From Blastobasis lacticolella (taxonomy: Eukaryota; Arthropoda; Insecta; Lepidoptera; Blastobasidae), in assembly GCA_905147135.1 (NCBI GenBank), contig LR990046.1, forward strand, positions 19,498,501 to 19,562,500: a stretch of 64,000 nt of DNA. Reading direction: 5' to 3'. Positions 1 through 9,769 of the stretch are shown here, in pieces. Both the position numbers and the translations under genes were made by a program. The number at the start of each line of letters is the position of its first letter. The stretch's first letter is position 1. The notes beneath the pieces are model-generated. The model ran no database searches and was not told the DNA's origin. It worked only from the letters and a program-made list of their open reading frames with translations.

Positions 1-595
1 GAGTTAGCTGACCGAAAGACGATGATTACCGTAATGATTACAGTGAATCAGCTTAAAACCACTTTTATCACGCTAAAAACACTACTCGAGAACGTATATT
101 CTTTTCATTTATTCTTTTCATCCCATGTCCCGCCTTGAGACGTATAGCGGATGGGGTGACTGACGGCGGCATGGCGGCAACCGACGCTCTGAGGCTATTC
201 ATAATTTAAATAATTACACTTTAATAAACATGTGTTGACTGTATCCTATTTATTGCAGTCTATTTACAAATTATGAAGAAAATACGTCTTTTTTAACATC
301 TGCTACAATATAAAAAGTAGCTCTTTATCGTAATGCAGCTCGAACTTCAGTACCTCGCCGTCCTATACGTCGTCGCCCACGGCAGCAAGCAACGAGTGTA
401 ACATGTAAGATTGCAAATAACTTTATTATAATTTTAAATAAAATTATGTCTAAAACATACGATAATCAGTATAGTATTATTAAAGTCCTGCATAGTAGGT
501 ACCATCTAGTTAAATAACATGCAAATAAGCGTCGCAAAACTAGTACGGCGCGGGCGCACCGGTGAACAACACTAGCCGTTCTCCCTAATACTGGT
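1..595. other. AT-rich non-coding stretch
   Basis: I see no gene, tRNA or recognisable repeat here. A GC-richer patch near 320-410 and another near 541-580 stand out from the AT-rich background but carry no open frame of note. Confidence 0.5.
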
Positions 596-629
596 GTGCA
601 AGAGGTCATCTATCTATACATAGGTAGTA

Positions 630-1012
630 CTAGTGGGCCCGGCGCAACTCCATTCGCATGGCGTCCTATCAACCTTACTCTACACTTACCCTACCCTACA
701 CCTACCCTACGCCTACCGTACGCCTACCCTACACCTATTTTACGTCTACCATACATCTGCACCTACCACATGCGCTTATTACATTTGACTAAATTGAGTA
801 ACTAAATTCAGAAGCATCACTTATATTATGTTACGTGTCGCTCCGCTTTTCACAAGCCGTGATACGAAAATTGACCTTATGTAATGAGCAATACATTTCA
901 CTTTGTATTGCTCTCACGCTTTTTGCTTCTGAATTTAGTCAAATATAATCAGCGCATAACACCTACCCTATACCTACCCTACACCTATCCCACACCTACC
1001 CTACCCTTTTTT
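630..1012 (-). mobile_element. Non-autonomous Helitron 3' end with CCTAC-type minisatellite, split by a MITE
   Basis: Read on the minus strand the element ends in CTAG followed by T (plus-strand ctag at 630-633, preceded by A). The adjacent segment resembles the GCGAACGAAGTCGCGCC end of the Helitrons at 34788 and 57602. Inside, at about 678-735 and again at 960-1008, lie irregular CCTACACCTACCC units. The same purine-rich block (GGTAGGT type) is found inside the plus-strand Helitron at 20800-20850, so the array belongs to the element. The 5' end was not found. Confidence 0.6.
772..958. mobile_element. MITE inserted in the Helitron minisatellite
   Basis: The sequence at 770-812 (GCGCTTATTACATTTGACTA onward) is the reverse complement, with small differences, of 926-956. 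This gives terminal inverted repeats of about 30 bp around a 190-bp insert. The CCTAC array resumes immediately on both sides, so the insert is younger than the array. A single related end lies at 1183-1250. The superfamily is not assigned, since the target duplication is unclear. Confidence 0.6.
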
Positions 1013-1397
1013 GTGCGGACAATTAGAAAACCAACAAAAACAAGAATAAATTTCTGTTGGTTTTTGATACATTGGGATATATTATTGCAATTTTCCTATA
1101 TAGGAATATCTATTTATTTTGAAGATATTCTTAGGAAATATAAAATAGACCTAATTTCATGGAAAAAAAATCTAGTTTAATTTGCTCTCACGCTTTTTGC
1201 TTTTGAACTTTGTATTGTATTTAGTCAAATGTAGTAATTGCATTAGTCTTAATATTTTATATTATAGTCATATTATTATTATTACAGATACCACAAGAAA
1301 CAAATGAAAGAAGCCCAATAACATTTTTCAAGACACATTAAAGTTGATCATTACTGTTTATTCTTATATGCTTTAAGAATTTGGTTAATAACACTAC
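1013..1397. other. AT-rich spacer with hairpin and MITE end
   Basis: A short hairpin pairs AAAACCAACA near 1028 with TGTTGGTTTT near 1055-1066. At 1183-1250 there is one more copy of the MITE end seen at 900-958 (GCTCTCACGCTTTTTGCTT type). No coding potential is seen. Confidence 0.45.
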
Positions 1398-1443
1398 ACT
1401 TTAATCACACATATTATCGGGTTTGTTACCACGGTCAGTATTG
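1398..1443 (+). repeat. Short dispersed repeat shared with 34378-34424
   Basis: About 45 bp (ACTTTAATCACACAT then GGGTTTGTTACCACGGTCAG) match 34378-34424 closely. In the second copy it runs into a perfect 18-bp hairpin; here only the left arm is kept. Confidence 0.55.
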
Positions 1444-1672
1444 TTTTACGTCGAAATTTCGGCGCAGTTACATGCGTCATGGTCACGCGTATGGTGCCGC
1501 CTTATGAAGTCGGTCATTCAACGATTGCCCTCACTATGAGTTCTCGAACCACTACCATTGTTACTCGCATCGTTTCCACTATTAAAATTATTGTATTTGG
1601 TTATTTCTATTGCCTTCCGCATTAGACATATTACATAGAGTGGCGATCCGTCGACAGTACTTGGGGGTTATT

Positions 1673-1838
1673 AATGATGGGTTTCGCTCTAAGTCAGGTG
1701 ATGTGCTGTATCTGACTTCTGTACGTCTTTTGTTTTTTACATCTCAAATGTGCCGACGATCATTCTTTTGGTTTAACCGATTCATTTTGAAAACACAAGG
1801 AGTATGACACCTGACTTTGAGCGAAACCAATCATTGGT
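1673..1838. mobile_element. Small inverted-repeat element (MITE)
   Basis: GGTTTCGCTCTAAGTCAGGTG at the left is mirrored on the right by CACCTGACTTTGAGCGAAACC, with near-identical flanking bases, so the terminal inverted repeats are about 27 bp around 165 bp. No open frame of note inside. Family not assigned. Confidence 0.6.
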
Positions 1839-1945
1839 TCGACTTACAGCTAAAACATTTTGTGAATTTAACAATCTGCAGATTTTAGATATTCTGCTAA
1901 AGATTGAGCCCAAAGATGATTTAAATAGTCTACCTTGTTTGTGGT

Positions 1946-2413
1946 GGTGTAAACAGACCGCTAGCATTAATTAAAACCTCATATTCTACCCATGAAACTG
2001 AACAACTTTCCCTAAGAAACATACCCGCGGAAACTCATAGTTTAGACAGAAATCGAGATTCTTTAAAAAAGTTGTATTTTTGTACTAAAAAAATATCTAG
2101 TATCGATAACTACATCATTCACAATTATTTAGACACTCAAAGTTCAAATTTAAGTTGAAATAAATGCAGTTTAAGTAAAAGCACGCAATGTAAAGCGTGA
2201 AGGCCGGCCGGCCGCGCGGGGTCAGTGGCTACTAATCACGTGGGCGAACGAGAGGCGTACGCCAGACGATGTACATTGCGCGTCGCAATTAATTATTTAT
2301 TTTAGGTAGCGAAATTTAGAAGTAATTTCCGCGGGTATGTTTCTTGGCGAAAGTTGTTCAGTTTCATGAGTAGAATATGGGGTTTCAATTAATGCTAGCG
2401 GTCTTTTTACACC
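1946..2413. mobile_element. Long foldback element with about 95-bp arms
   Basis: The left arm, 1946-2040, starting GGTGTAAACAGACCGCTAGC, is the reverse complement of about 2320-2413 with only a few mismatches. Both arms carry the same GAAACATACCCGCGGAA block. The roughly 280-bp loop contains a GC-rich patch at 2200-2225 and no plausible coding frame. This is a typical non-autonomous DNA transposon or foldback layout; the superfamily is unknown. Confidence 0.7.
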
Positions 2414-3334
2414 TTGTATGTATAGATATTTAAACTAAATATTTTCAAATTCATGTTTAAAGTATTTCTGTAAAAACTTATTACTAAAATTTTAGATACC
2501 TAATTTTATTTCCCATTTTGTTTACATCTACCTTGGTATTGCTTGTTGTATACATATTAAAGAATGCTGTACATTACTGTTATCACTGCTGAATTGTATA
2601 ACTTTACCTACGCATAAGCTGTATTTTGTTATTTCAAGTAGTGCCTTTCAGAATAAATACATAAATAAATTGTAAATAAAAAATATAATGGTTTGGACTT
2701 CGTAATTTTTTTAAATCATTTTCCTTTGGGTCGTATGGTGTTAGGAAACCTTGAAAAGCATACGAAAGACTAATATTTTAGCCATATCGGCCACTGCGCC
2801 TTTTAAATCGAAATTTAAAAAGTAATGTTTTTGTTTTTGAACTCTGATCAATATTTTCGGCAAAACTTAGTCAAATGAGAAACCCAGATCTGACAAAACA
2901 CATAACTACCTACAGAAACCTAAACAGACTATTACCTAACAAATGTTCTTTTAAGAAAGCGGTGCATGGTCATTACTTGGATGCTCCATAATACTCGTTC
3001 TCCCTCCCTGTTCGACCCACTTCACTTTTCTCTCGTCTCTTCACTTTGTTCAATTAAAATATTATTTTATCTTTGGTTTTACTTGTATATTGTATCCAGT
3101 TTTAAGTTCATATGTTTATTTTATGGTTTTGTATATGTATTTAGTATGTGCTTCCGGACTATAGTTGCATAAATGTATATCCCTCCTCCTTTTTACTCAA
3201 GTAGTTTTGTATTTTTTTTGTCTTTCTTTTCCTGCACCGCCTACCTTTCTCAGGCTTAGATTATCCCGGTTGACTGGTAGATAAGGCTATTTTAGCTTAA
3301 AGTCCGCCACTGTACTTTTGTGCATAAAGCTTTA
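2414..3334. other. AT-rich non-coding stretch
   Basis: Nothing recognised. The open frame at 2966-3172 is short and of simple, hydrophobic composition, and I do not regard it as a gene. Confidence 0.5.
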
Positions 3335-3446
3335 ATCATCATCATCATCATCACAGCCCATAACAGTCCACTGCAGGACTTCGTGCCTCTCCCACGAAAG
3401 GGGAGGTCATTGCCATAATCTCCACGCTTGGCAGGCGGGTTGGAGC
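3335..3446 (+). repeat. Dispersed repeat D, with leading (ATC)n
   Basis: An (ATC)n tract at 3335-3352 is followed by an interspersed repeat carrying ACAGTCCACTGCAGGACTT and CTCCACGCTTGGCAGGCGGG. The same family occurs at 32306-32563 (longest copy), 40337-40950, 53825-54095 (minus strand) and as fragments at 13503, 19722, 37398, 47396 and 53179. It is probably the non-coding end of a retroelement, but no coding part is attached to any copy. Confidence 0.65.
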
Positions 3447-3621
3447 TTTAATAAATAAATAAAAATAAATAATTTGTATGTTTGTATGTAAATCCTCTTG
3501 ACGCAAGTTCTTTAATTCTTAACTTTATGTTTCTAATGTTTTTTACAATTACTTTCACACCTAGGAAAATACTGTATTGTGAACCGAATCCGAAATTACT
3601 TTTGGAAAGGGCTGTAACAGT

Positions 3622-3722
3622 CAGATCCATAACAGAAATTAAATTCATCATTTCAATTTCTGCCCGGCCGGGGAATCAAACCCGTGGCTTCTTATTGCTG
3701 ATGACTTAAGCCTTATGTCTCC
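3622..3722 (-). mobile_element. SINE-B head remnant
   Basis: The minus strand holds the degenerate tRNA-like head and the characteristic CAGAAATTGAAATGATGAAT segment of the SINE-B copies at 44025 and 18943. The rest of the body is missing or diverged. Confidence 0.55.
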
Positions 3723-3751
3723 CACATAGTATTTCCTTTACCATAGGTTTT

Positions 3752-3900
3752 AGCCCCAAATCTCCTACACGCATAGAAGAGGCCCACTGCTGGGCATATG
3801 CCTCCCCCAGAGATGTCTACAAAGGCCGGTCCTGTGCTTTCCGCATCCAGGTGGTACCTGCGATCCTTACAAGGTCGTCGCTCCACCTTGTGAGTTCACT
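3752..3900. repeat. Probable retrotransposon 3' UTR fragment
   Basis: The segment GGCCCACTGCTGGGCATATG with the following CTCCC-rich block is of a kind common in lepidopteran non-LTR element tails. A weaker relative is seen near 42785-42830. The assignment rests on general resemblance only. Confidence 0.35.
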
Positions 3901-4289
3901 TGACCAGTAACTTCAGTATTTTATGATGTAGGTAACTTAGTAGGTAGGACGGAGCAATTATAGATATTTTGTATATTTTCGGTGTTGTAAGGTTAAATGT
4001 AATCTTATACTTTACTAAACATTTATGTATATGATAATATGACCAGAATTAGGGTGTGGGATGACACTTTCCCATACACTATGTGGGAGCTATTGTGCCC
4101 GTAGCCCGGTCAATTGTCCACTCTTGTGAAATTATGGATATTGTTATTGTATTCAATCTGTTAACCAAAGAATTTACGTAGCTTAAAAAGCATCCTAGTA
4201 AAGACTTCTACCCTAAAAAATTTAAAATCTATGTGGAGAACCCCCTTCGGCCTGAACGAAAACATCATAATATATTTAAGAGTATGACT

Positions 4290-4700
4290 CTTGTCGGTGG
4301 AGCAATCACCACTCTTTTCTCCTATCTGCCAACCTCTTCATCTCTTTATAATCTCCGGCGCTCACTTTTTCCATCACATCCTTTCAATATTCATATCTTG
4401 GCCTTCCTCTTCCTCTCTTTTCTTTAACTTTGCGTTCTATTATCACTCTTAAAAAGTTTTCATGTCTTATTACATATCCTAGCATTTTCCAACTTCTGTT
4501 CTCAATAACTTTTAGTACTTTTAGTTTTAGTAACTTCACTAAATTCAACACTTCTTCGTTTGTCTTTTTTTTCCTCCAGCTAATCCTTTCTATTTTCCTC
4601 CAGCACCACATTTCAAATGCGTCCAATCTCTTCTTATCCTCCGCAGTCAGCGTCCACGTCTCACTCCCGTACAGTACAATACTCCAGATAGAAACATAAA
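4290..4700 (-). pseudogene. Non-LTR retrotransposon reverse transcriptase, C-terminal relic
   Basis: Read on the minus strand from about 4700 the frame gives LYGSETWTLTAEDKKRLDAF, then EMWCWRKIERISW, TNEEVL, RSWKMLGYVIRH, RKVKEKRGRGRPR. Beyond a stop and frame change it gives YREMKRLADRRKEW near 4300-4340. This order (LYGsEtW, EMwcwRr, W-lGHvlRh, GkRgRGRPr, YrEmkrlA..R.eWr) is the classic region just after the reverse transcriptase domain in many insect LINEs. The frame break and the missing catalytic part make it a dead fragment. Clade not resolved. Confidence 0.75.
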
Positions 4701-4924
4701 TTAATTGTTTTTTAAATAATTTAGCTATTTTTATTTTAGTAAGTGCTTTTTCTTGTGGAAAACATATTTATACTAAATTTAATACCTAGACATTCTGTTC
4801 ATTATCTAGACAGGCATTGGTATTACCGTCTCCCACATTTTTATTATAGTCTAAAGGAACAGAATATCTGAATTTTGTTAATACTTTTTCAGACAAGACA
4901 TTCAATACAGTTGCCAATGTATAC

Positions 4925-5210
4925 ACTATATTTTTTTAATACCACAAAGGTGGCAAACAAGCTTACGGCCCGCCCGATGGTAAGCAGTCACCGTAGCTTA
5001 TGGACGTTTGCAATACCAGGGGCATCACCCACGTGTTGCCGACCCCGTAAAAACCTTTTCACCCCTTTCTTGAAGAACCCATGTTGTACTCTCCAGGGAA
5101 AACTCTTTGCACATGTTCGTCGCGGCTTGGTTTACCAACCGAGGGCGGACCGAAAACAACAGCCCTATAGCAGATCATAGGTCGAATTACCGCTTTATAG
5201 AGCAACATTG
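4925..5210 (-). pseudogene. Jockey/CR1-like LINE 3' end (RT tail plus 3' UTR)
   Basis: On the minus strand a frame reads FFKKGVKRFLRGRQHVGDAP then GIANVHKLR and stops. This matches the C-terminal end of the 17.4-kb RT copy (SFKRYIRGLFRGGQRIGD then a stop after VHRRR). It is followed by the GGCCGTAAGCTTGTTTGCCA 3' UTR and an A-rich end near 4930. Related ends lie at 8855-9050, 11325-11395 and 40980-41125. 5'-truncated, inactive. Confidence 0.7.
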
Positions 5211-5460
5211 TTATTTATTTGTTTAGTGCCTATTTTATAGTCACGTACTTTGCGCGCGTAATTACTAATTTGTATTGGGTGGCTAAGCAAAGTAACTTTA
5301 TTAAAATTAAACTCAAAACTACACTATAAAAAATAGGTATATTACTAATTATACAAAGCTTTAATCATTTTGTAGAATATTTATTTTTAATAGATTTTGT
5401 ATACACATAATTTAGATTAAAAAATTACAGTTTTAAATAAATAACTCCAGCAGAGGACTG

Positions 5461-5757
5461 TTACGAGCTGGTTAGGATTTTTCCCTCCAAAGTCTGTGAA
5501 CACGTCTCTGCTGTCGCTCCCGGCCTATATGCAGGTCCACAATTCTTCGCGCAGCGCCTCTCGCAGCGGCCGCCGGCTCGGGCCCTGCCGCGCCGCTGGT
5601 AACCGCCTCTCCTCTGCCCAATCCTGTCTTGACATGGTTCGTATGGCATCATCGCCGCATGAGCCACATTATAGAGGTAGCAGCCAGCGTTTACAATTTT
5701 ATCAGCGGTTTCGGGGTCATAATGCAGCATACGATGAACTAAAAGACATCTGCATGG
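5461..5757 (-). pseudogene. PIF/Harbinger (HARBI1-like) transposase, C-terminal relic
   Basis: Read on the minus strand the frame gives RCLLVHRMLHYDPETADKIV then NAGCYLYNVAHAA, MPYEPC and a low-complexity Arg-, Gly- and Ala-rich tail, ending near 5461. The pattern RcLL.hR.LhYdPe.A..IVnAc..LhN is the C-terminal end of HARBI1-like DDE transposases, which lepidopteran genomes carry in many copies. The upstream DDE catalytic core is absent and the frame joins unrelated sequence near 5757. A possible partner relic lies at 7392-7652 on the same strand. GC content is much higher than the surroundings, which fits transposon origin. Confidence 0.65.
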
Positions 5758-5859
5758 ACAATAAAATTTGTACCTATTAGTCTATTGATTGGGTTAGATG
5801 TACTTACATCCAACTTTTTTGTTGTGTAGCTATTAAAGCTGGGGTATATAGGGTATAAT

Positions 5860-6064
5860 TTATTTTGAAAACTGGAACACCTGATGTACAACCATAATAG
5901 ATCATCTAAACTATAAGAAATATGGAAATGGCGCCGTACTGAGTTTGATGGAGTTTTCAGTTGGATAGTTTTGGGTTTTAAATCTAAGCCATGTTTCATC
6001 TCATTCGGTCGGGTATAACCAGAGATACAGCTTGACCTCTCCGTAGTACTAGCTGCCATACATT
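5860..6064 (+). repeat. Dispersed repeat F
   Basis: The 3' half (CTAAGCCATG, then TCGGTCGGGT, then CTCCGTAGTACTA) resembles 34080-34158. The 5' part (TTTTGAAAACTGGAACACC) resembles 38130-38155. The combination shows an interspersed repeat of about 200 bp of unknown class. The long minus-strand frame across it is not believed to be a gene. Confidence 0.45.
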
Positions 6065-6065
6065 A

Positions 6066-6700
6066 GGGAGGTCATTTAAAATGGTCACTCGGGAAACATA
6101 AACTGCCCTAAAACACGCGGACGAAGGAGCGACGATTCTCTCTCTTCATAGGGAAATTTATTTTCTTATTCATAACATCCGAGCGGGTTATCGCATCTAC
6201 CACCTGGTGGATCGCTCTTGACGTGCTGGGTTGGCTGACACTCGTTTTTGGCATCACCTACTACAGTTTGGTAGCTTCCGGTGGTCAAAAACACATGTCA
6301 TACTGTGTCACTGTGTCACAAGCACCTAAAACGAATAAGAAATTAATAAGCAGTGATTTTTTATTAAATATTATCATTCGTATTAATTTCGTCTATAAAA
6401 TCCCTTCCTGTTTGCTGTATATGTTCAAGAGGTTTTTGTCATTAGGTATTAGCTGTTCTGTGTTGTGCTTGATGCCTTCTCTGCTGGTCATCGTACTGAC
6501 AGACTGGATATTGAGTTCACGTTCACGTTCCACGCAAATACGTGGAAAGAAGTGCTAGAAAACAGTGCAGCTAGTGCCAAACGGCGGGATTGTGACTCTA
6601 TAATCCACATCAAGCTCAAGGGACTAGCCTTTATACAAGAGCATCATTATGTCTGTGGTACTACATGGCTGCGTGACTTGATCGGCGCTGACGAAGTATG
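6066..6700. other. Non-coding stretch with unassigned open frames
   Basis: Frames at 6223-6558 and 6465-6749 overlap out of register and show no family resemblance I can name, apart from the RT relic that begins near 6715. The segment may be decayed retroelement sequence. Confidence 0.35.
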
Positions 6701-6714
6701 TTCGTTTACTTCAC

Positions 6715-7320
6715 GCCAACGAAATGAAAATGCTGCGGTGGGTATGTAGCGTTACGCGACTCGACCGAGACCGTAATGGTTGCATCCATGAGAACCTTAG
6801 CGCGAGAGACATCGCTAATATGGTTAAGAAGGCTCGCCAGCGCTGGTTTGGATATACAGTAAATAGGGACCTAAACCTGACCTAAACCTAAAGAGCGTCG
6901 GTGGCCGAGTGGTTAAGGTATCCGACTCGTAAGCGAGGGGTTCCGGGTTCGAATCCCGCTGCGGCCATGTGCCAATGACTCTTTTCTGAGTTAAGTACAT
7001 TAGTTGAATGCTAACCGACGCTCTTACGGCGAGGGAAAACATCGTGATGAAACCTGCACATTCAGGTGACTGAATGTGTTACCATGATTCAATCTTCCAT
7101 TGGTATGGTCACAGAGGTCAGATGGCACTCGCTCCACTGTAATGACCTGACCTGCCAAATCCTGGATCATGGTGAAGGCGGACCCCGGGAGCGGCACAAC
7201 CGGGACATTAACGCCAAGGTGATTATTTTATTATTTTAAAGACCTAAATCTGTCCGTATTAGGAAGAAGCGATGGGCTACGACGATGCGAAGGTGCCGAT
7301 GACCGCACGAATTTGAGCCT
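6715..7320 (+). pseudogene. RTE-like reverse transcriptase relic, split by a SINE
   Basis: In the plus strand one reads EMKMLRWVCSVTRLDRDRNG followed by IHENL, ARDIANMVKKARQRWFGY. This matches the EMRMLRWMcGVTRlDRiRN..I...l.V..i..K.r..RlRWyGHv region downstream of the RT in RTE-type LINEs. The reading is interrupted at about 6890 by a complete SINE-A, and retroelement-like sequence seems to resume at 7241. It is a dead copy, older than the SINE. Confidence 0.65.
6890..7240 (+). mobile_element. SINE-A (tRNA-derived), full length
   Basis: The head has a Pol III A box (TGGCCGAGTGGT, 6902-6913) and B box (GGTTCGAATCC, 6946-6956). A 250-bp body follows, ending in CGGGACATTAACGCCAAGGT and an AT-rich tail. 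Near-duplicate flanks GACCTAAACCT (6879-6889) and GACCTAAATCT (7241-7251) look like the target-site duplication. Other copies: 12961, 18751 (minus), 35241, and tails at 22685, 30005, 37246, 49750 and 56460. Confidence 0.85.
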
Positions 7321-7391
7321 ATCCAGCCCTTATGATTATTAGTGATTTTTTTAACATAAAAGAGCTACGTACCTCCCTTTGTCATCAAACA

Positions 7392-7652
7392 CTAGTTACA
7401 TGACTTTGTCTCTACGTCCCATCGATCCTGTCTTCTTGGCGAAGAAACGTATGAAGCGGCTGTGTTAATGAGGTCCATGGTTTGTTCTTCTATTGAGGCG
7501 GAGCGCTTGACAAAAGCAGATTCTGATGAGGAGGAAGCCCTATTTAGGGACCGAGTTTGTAGATTCCTTTTCCGAGTCTTGCCTGCATCACCTCTGGTCT
7601 GATCTGCATCGAGCGCCACCGCCGCTTCATCCATCCATTGGATTCCTAGCAT
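7392..7652 (-). pseudogene. Possible MADF/SANT-like accessory protein relic of a Harbinger element
   Basis: The minus-strand frame of 86 codons contains ESAFVKRSASIEEQTMDLIN followed by AASYVSSP, after a charged, Ser-rich stretch. This loosely resembles the C-terminal part of Myb/MADF-type proteins that accompany HARBI1-like transposases. A transposase relic lies on the same strand 1.6 kb away at 5461-5757, which is consistent. The similarity is from memory of the family pattern and is weak; it may simply be a chance frame. Confidence 0.3.
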
Positions 7653-8150
7653 CTATTTTTATTTAATTTTATAGTTTTTTAAGTAAGAATTCACTACCGT
7701 TCTTTGTCAAATTGTATTGAATATCACGTCTGATGGAATACTTTCATCTGACAGTAGTATAGTAGCAACTTTAATTTAACTCCAACTCCAAGAGTTCAGA
7801 GCTCGATCACAGTAATATCAGAGTTACATCAGAGTAACATCAGAGTAACATTGCAGTTAAATCATTGTTCGATCATACCGTTGACACTTTTCGTTGACAG
7901 AATTTAAGGCAGTTTGACAACTAAGAAGGATGCAACTTAGCAATGCAACCATAATGCAACTAGAGTACCAGAAAACTTACTGTGGAACAGTTCTAACTCA
8001 TGAAAGTTGCAACTCAATATCTGTCATTTGAATAACAATCACATGGAAGTTGCAACTCGATATTTGTCATTAGATTAACAATCACACGTTTGACATGCGA
8101 TGCGATTGTAATGTTACTGCAACTGAGACGATTTCCGTACCAGAATCGAA
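7653..8150. repeat. Short tandem-repeat cluster
   Basis: Three copies of an 11-bp CAGAGTAACAT unit lie at about 7809-7851. A 43-bp direct repeat beginning AGTTGCAACTCRATATYTGT occupies 8005-8047 and 8048-8090, and further GTTGCAACT/GCAACT motifs are scattered through the stretch. No coding frame. Confidence 0.55.
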
Positions 8151-8210
8151 GCCCTGGGGATCAAATTTAGTACTTCTCGCTTACGAGGTTGACCCGCTAG
8201 CCATAACACC
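8150..8210 (-). mobile_element. Weak SINE-A head remnant
   Basis: TAGTACTTCTCGCTTACGAG matches the complement of the tRNA-like head of SINE-A around the anticodon arm, but A and B boxes are degraded. Confidence 0.3.
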
Positions 8211-8509
8211 TTCGACGCCTCATAGGTAATACTTTTTTATACTACCCAGTGTCAAACGTGCCGACATCCTACCTGATGTAAGCGATAATGAAAAATTAAA
8301 ATGAATAAAGTATTTATTGAATTAGGATTACTTTAAATAATCTCTTTTCAAAAGTAAAAAATCTAACGGAAAACAAAGGGAAAGTTAAGCGAACTCATCC
8401 AGGTAGGGTGGTAACTGTCGCTCATATCATCTGCGGTTCAGCATTTTTGTTGCCTGCAACAAAATGTGTTACAGGTCTTTGTCCTGCAGTGGGACACCGA
8501 AGGCTCGTA

Positions 8510-8738
8510 AAAAAATATGCTTGAATAATTCACAAAGCGCCACCTAGCACCAAAGTAAGCAAAGCTTGCGTTATGAGTGCTAGATAGCTGATAGCTTTTA
8601 AATACATATTACACCCAGACCCGTAACAGAAATGACTGTTCATCATTTCAATTTCTGCTCGGCCGTGAATGAAACCTGCCGTAAATCAAACCAAAGGCAG
8701 ATCGGCATATTAACCAATTGAACTACTCAGGTCGTCAT
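8510..8738 (-). mobile_element. SINE-B, decayed
   Basis: Minus-strand copy of the family at 44025. It keeps the GTTACGGGTCTGGGTGT segment, the GCACTCATAACGCAAGCTTT block and GGCGCTTTGTGAATTATTC near its 3' end. The tRNA-like head at 8650-8735 is mutated in the B box. The interval 8739-8850 beyond it holds nothing I recognise. Confidence 0.7.
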
Positions 8739-8854
8739 AATGTATGGAAGAGGAAACTTTTGTGAGCGATGGGAGATTTTCATCATTAATCACGACGCCT
8801 ATAATCTCCCACCCTTTACACAAATGCGAGTGTTAACCATTGTTGATCAACCTG

Positions 8855-9050
8855 TTCGCAAGTCAGGTTGAGTGGTTTTCCCTGGATAATACAACATGGA
8901 GTTCTTCAAGAAAGGGGTGAAAAGGTTTCTATGGGGACGGCAACGTGTGGGTGATGCCTTGGGTATTGCAAACGTCCTTAGGCTGCGGTGACTGCTAACC
9001 ATCAGGCAGGCCGTAAGCTTGTTTGCCACCTTTGTGGTATAAAACAAAAA
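8855..9050 (+). pseudogene. Jockey/CR1-like LINE 3' end
   Basis: The plus strand encodes MEFFKKGVKRFLWGRQRVGD followed by ALGIANVLRLR and a stop, then the TAAGCTTGTTTGCCACCTTT 3' UTR and an A-rich end (ATAAAACAAAAAATA). This is the same family as 4925-5210 and 40980-41125. Only the C-terminal end of the RT protein is left. Confidence 0.75.
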
Positions 9051-9769
9051 ATATTATCTGGGCTAAAAGTAAAATGCCAAAATTCAACCGCTTTCGACAG
9101 CTAGCTTATTTCTTTGTCTTCAAATATATGGCGAGGGCATAGTATATGACATAAATGGCCATAATCTTCACATTGTGTTGACTTACAAGCCACATTTTTA
9201 CGCACATTACTGAATGAATGGGATAAAGCAGGCAAATGATACCAGTATCCAATCCCGCCCTTAGTGTCAGAAAGACAAACAGACACGCAACACAGTAATC
9301 CTATATGGGTTCCATTTAAACCTTTAATGGTTCGGGACCCTAAAAAAGGTTTAAGTAGGTTTAATTTAATACAAAGGAATACAAAACAAATAATAAAGGG
9401 CGCTACTAAATCGTGACCGCTAAGCAAAAAATATCCCTTCCAAGTGGAATCTTTGTTTTTGACTCAACTCATAGGCGACTTACAAGAATAATAATCATAT
9501 ATAATACAAAAACAATGATTGAATAACAAGCGATGCGCTACCTATTCTTTCGCGAAGACAGTTTACGTTATTATAGTTTCGTTGTTCCTTTTTAATTTGT
9601 ATTGTAGGAGCTTTATCACATTAAAGCGACCATGCCGCTTCATATTATTATACTTTTATAAAAGTTGGTTTGAGCAAAGTTCAAACCTATTCGTTACCGA
9701 GTCGAGCCACTGATGCAATTGCGAAGAAAAGGAACGGGCGCACCACCAATGTGCTAGTGCGCCCTAATA
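9051..9769. other. Non-coding stretch with a GGTTCC-type repeat
   Basis: Around 9240-9345, AGACAAACAGACACGCAACA, CAGTAATCCTATATGGGTTCC and a pairing GGGACCCTAAAAAA resemble a widespread lepidopteran repeat whose end folds as GGGTTCC / GGGACCC. Elsewhere nothing is recognised; the minus-strand frame 9101-9427 is probably chance. Confidence 0.4.

Noticed and set aside
678..735. Telomeric-type array
   Set aside because: Units are CCTACACC/CCTACCC, not the insect CCTAA repeat, and the block belongs to a Helitron family.
5739..6059. 106-codon minus-strand frame joined to the Harbinger relic
   Set aside because: It runs through dispersed repeat F and shares no similarity with a transposase.
6893..6965. 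tRNA gene suggested by intact A and B boxes
   Set aside because: The acceptor stem does not pair, no CCA-end-like 3' boundary is present, and the same head recurs with the same 250-bp body at several places, so it is a SINE head. The same applies to 12961, 44025 and 19245-19325.
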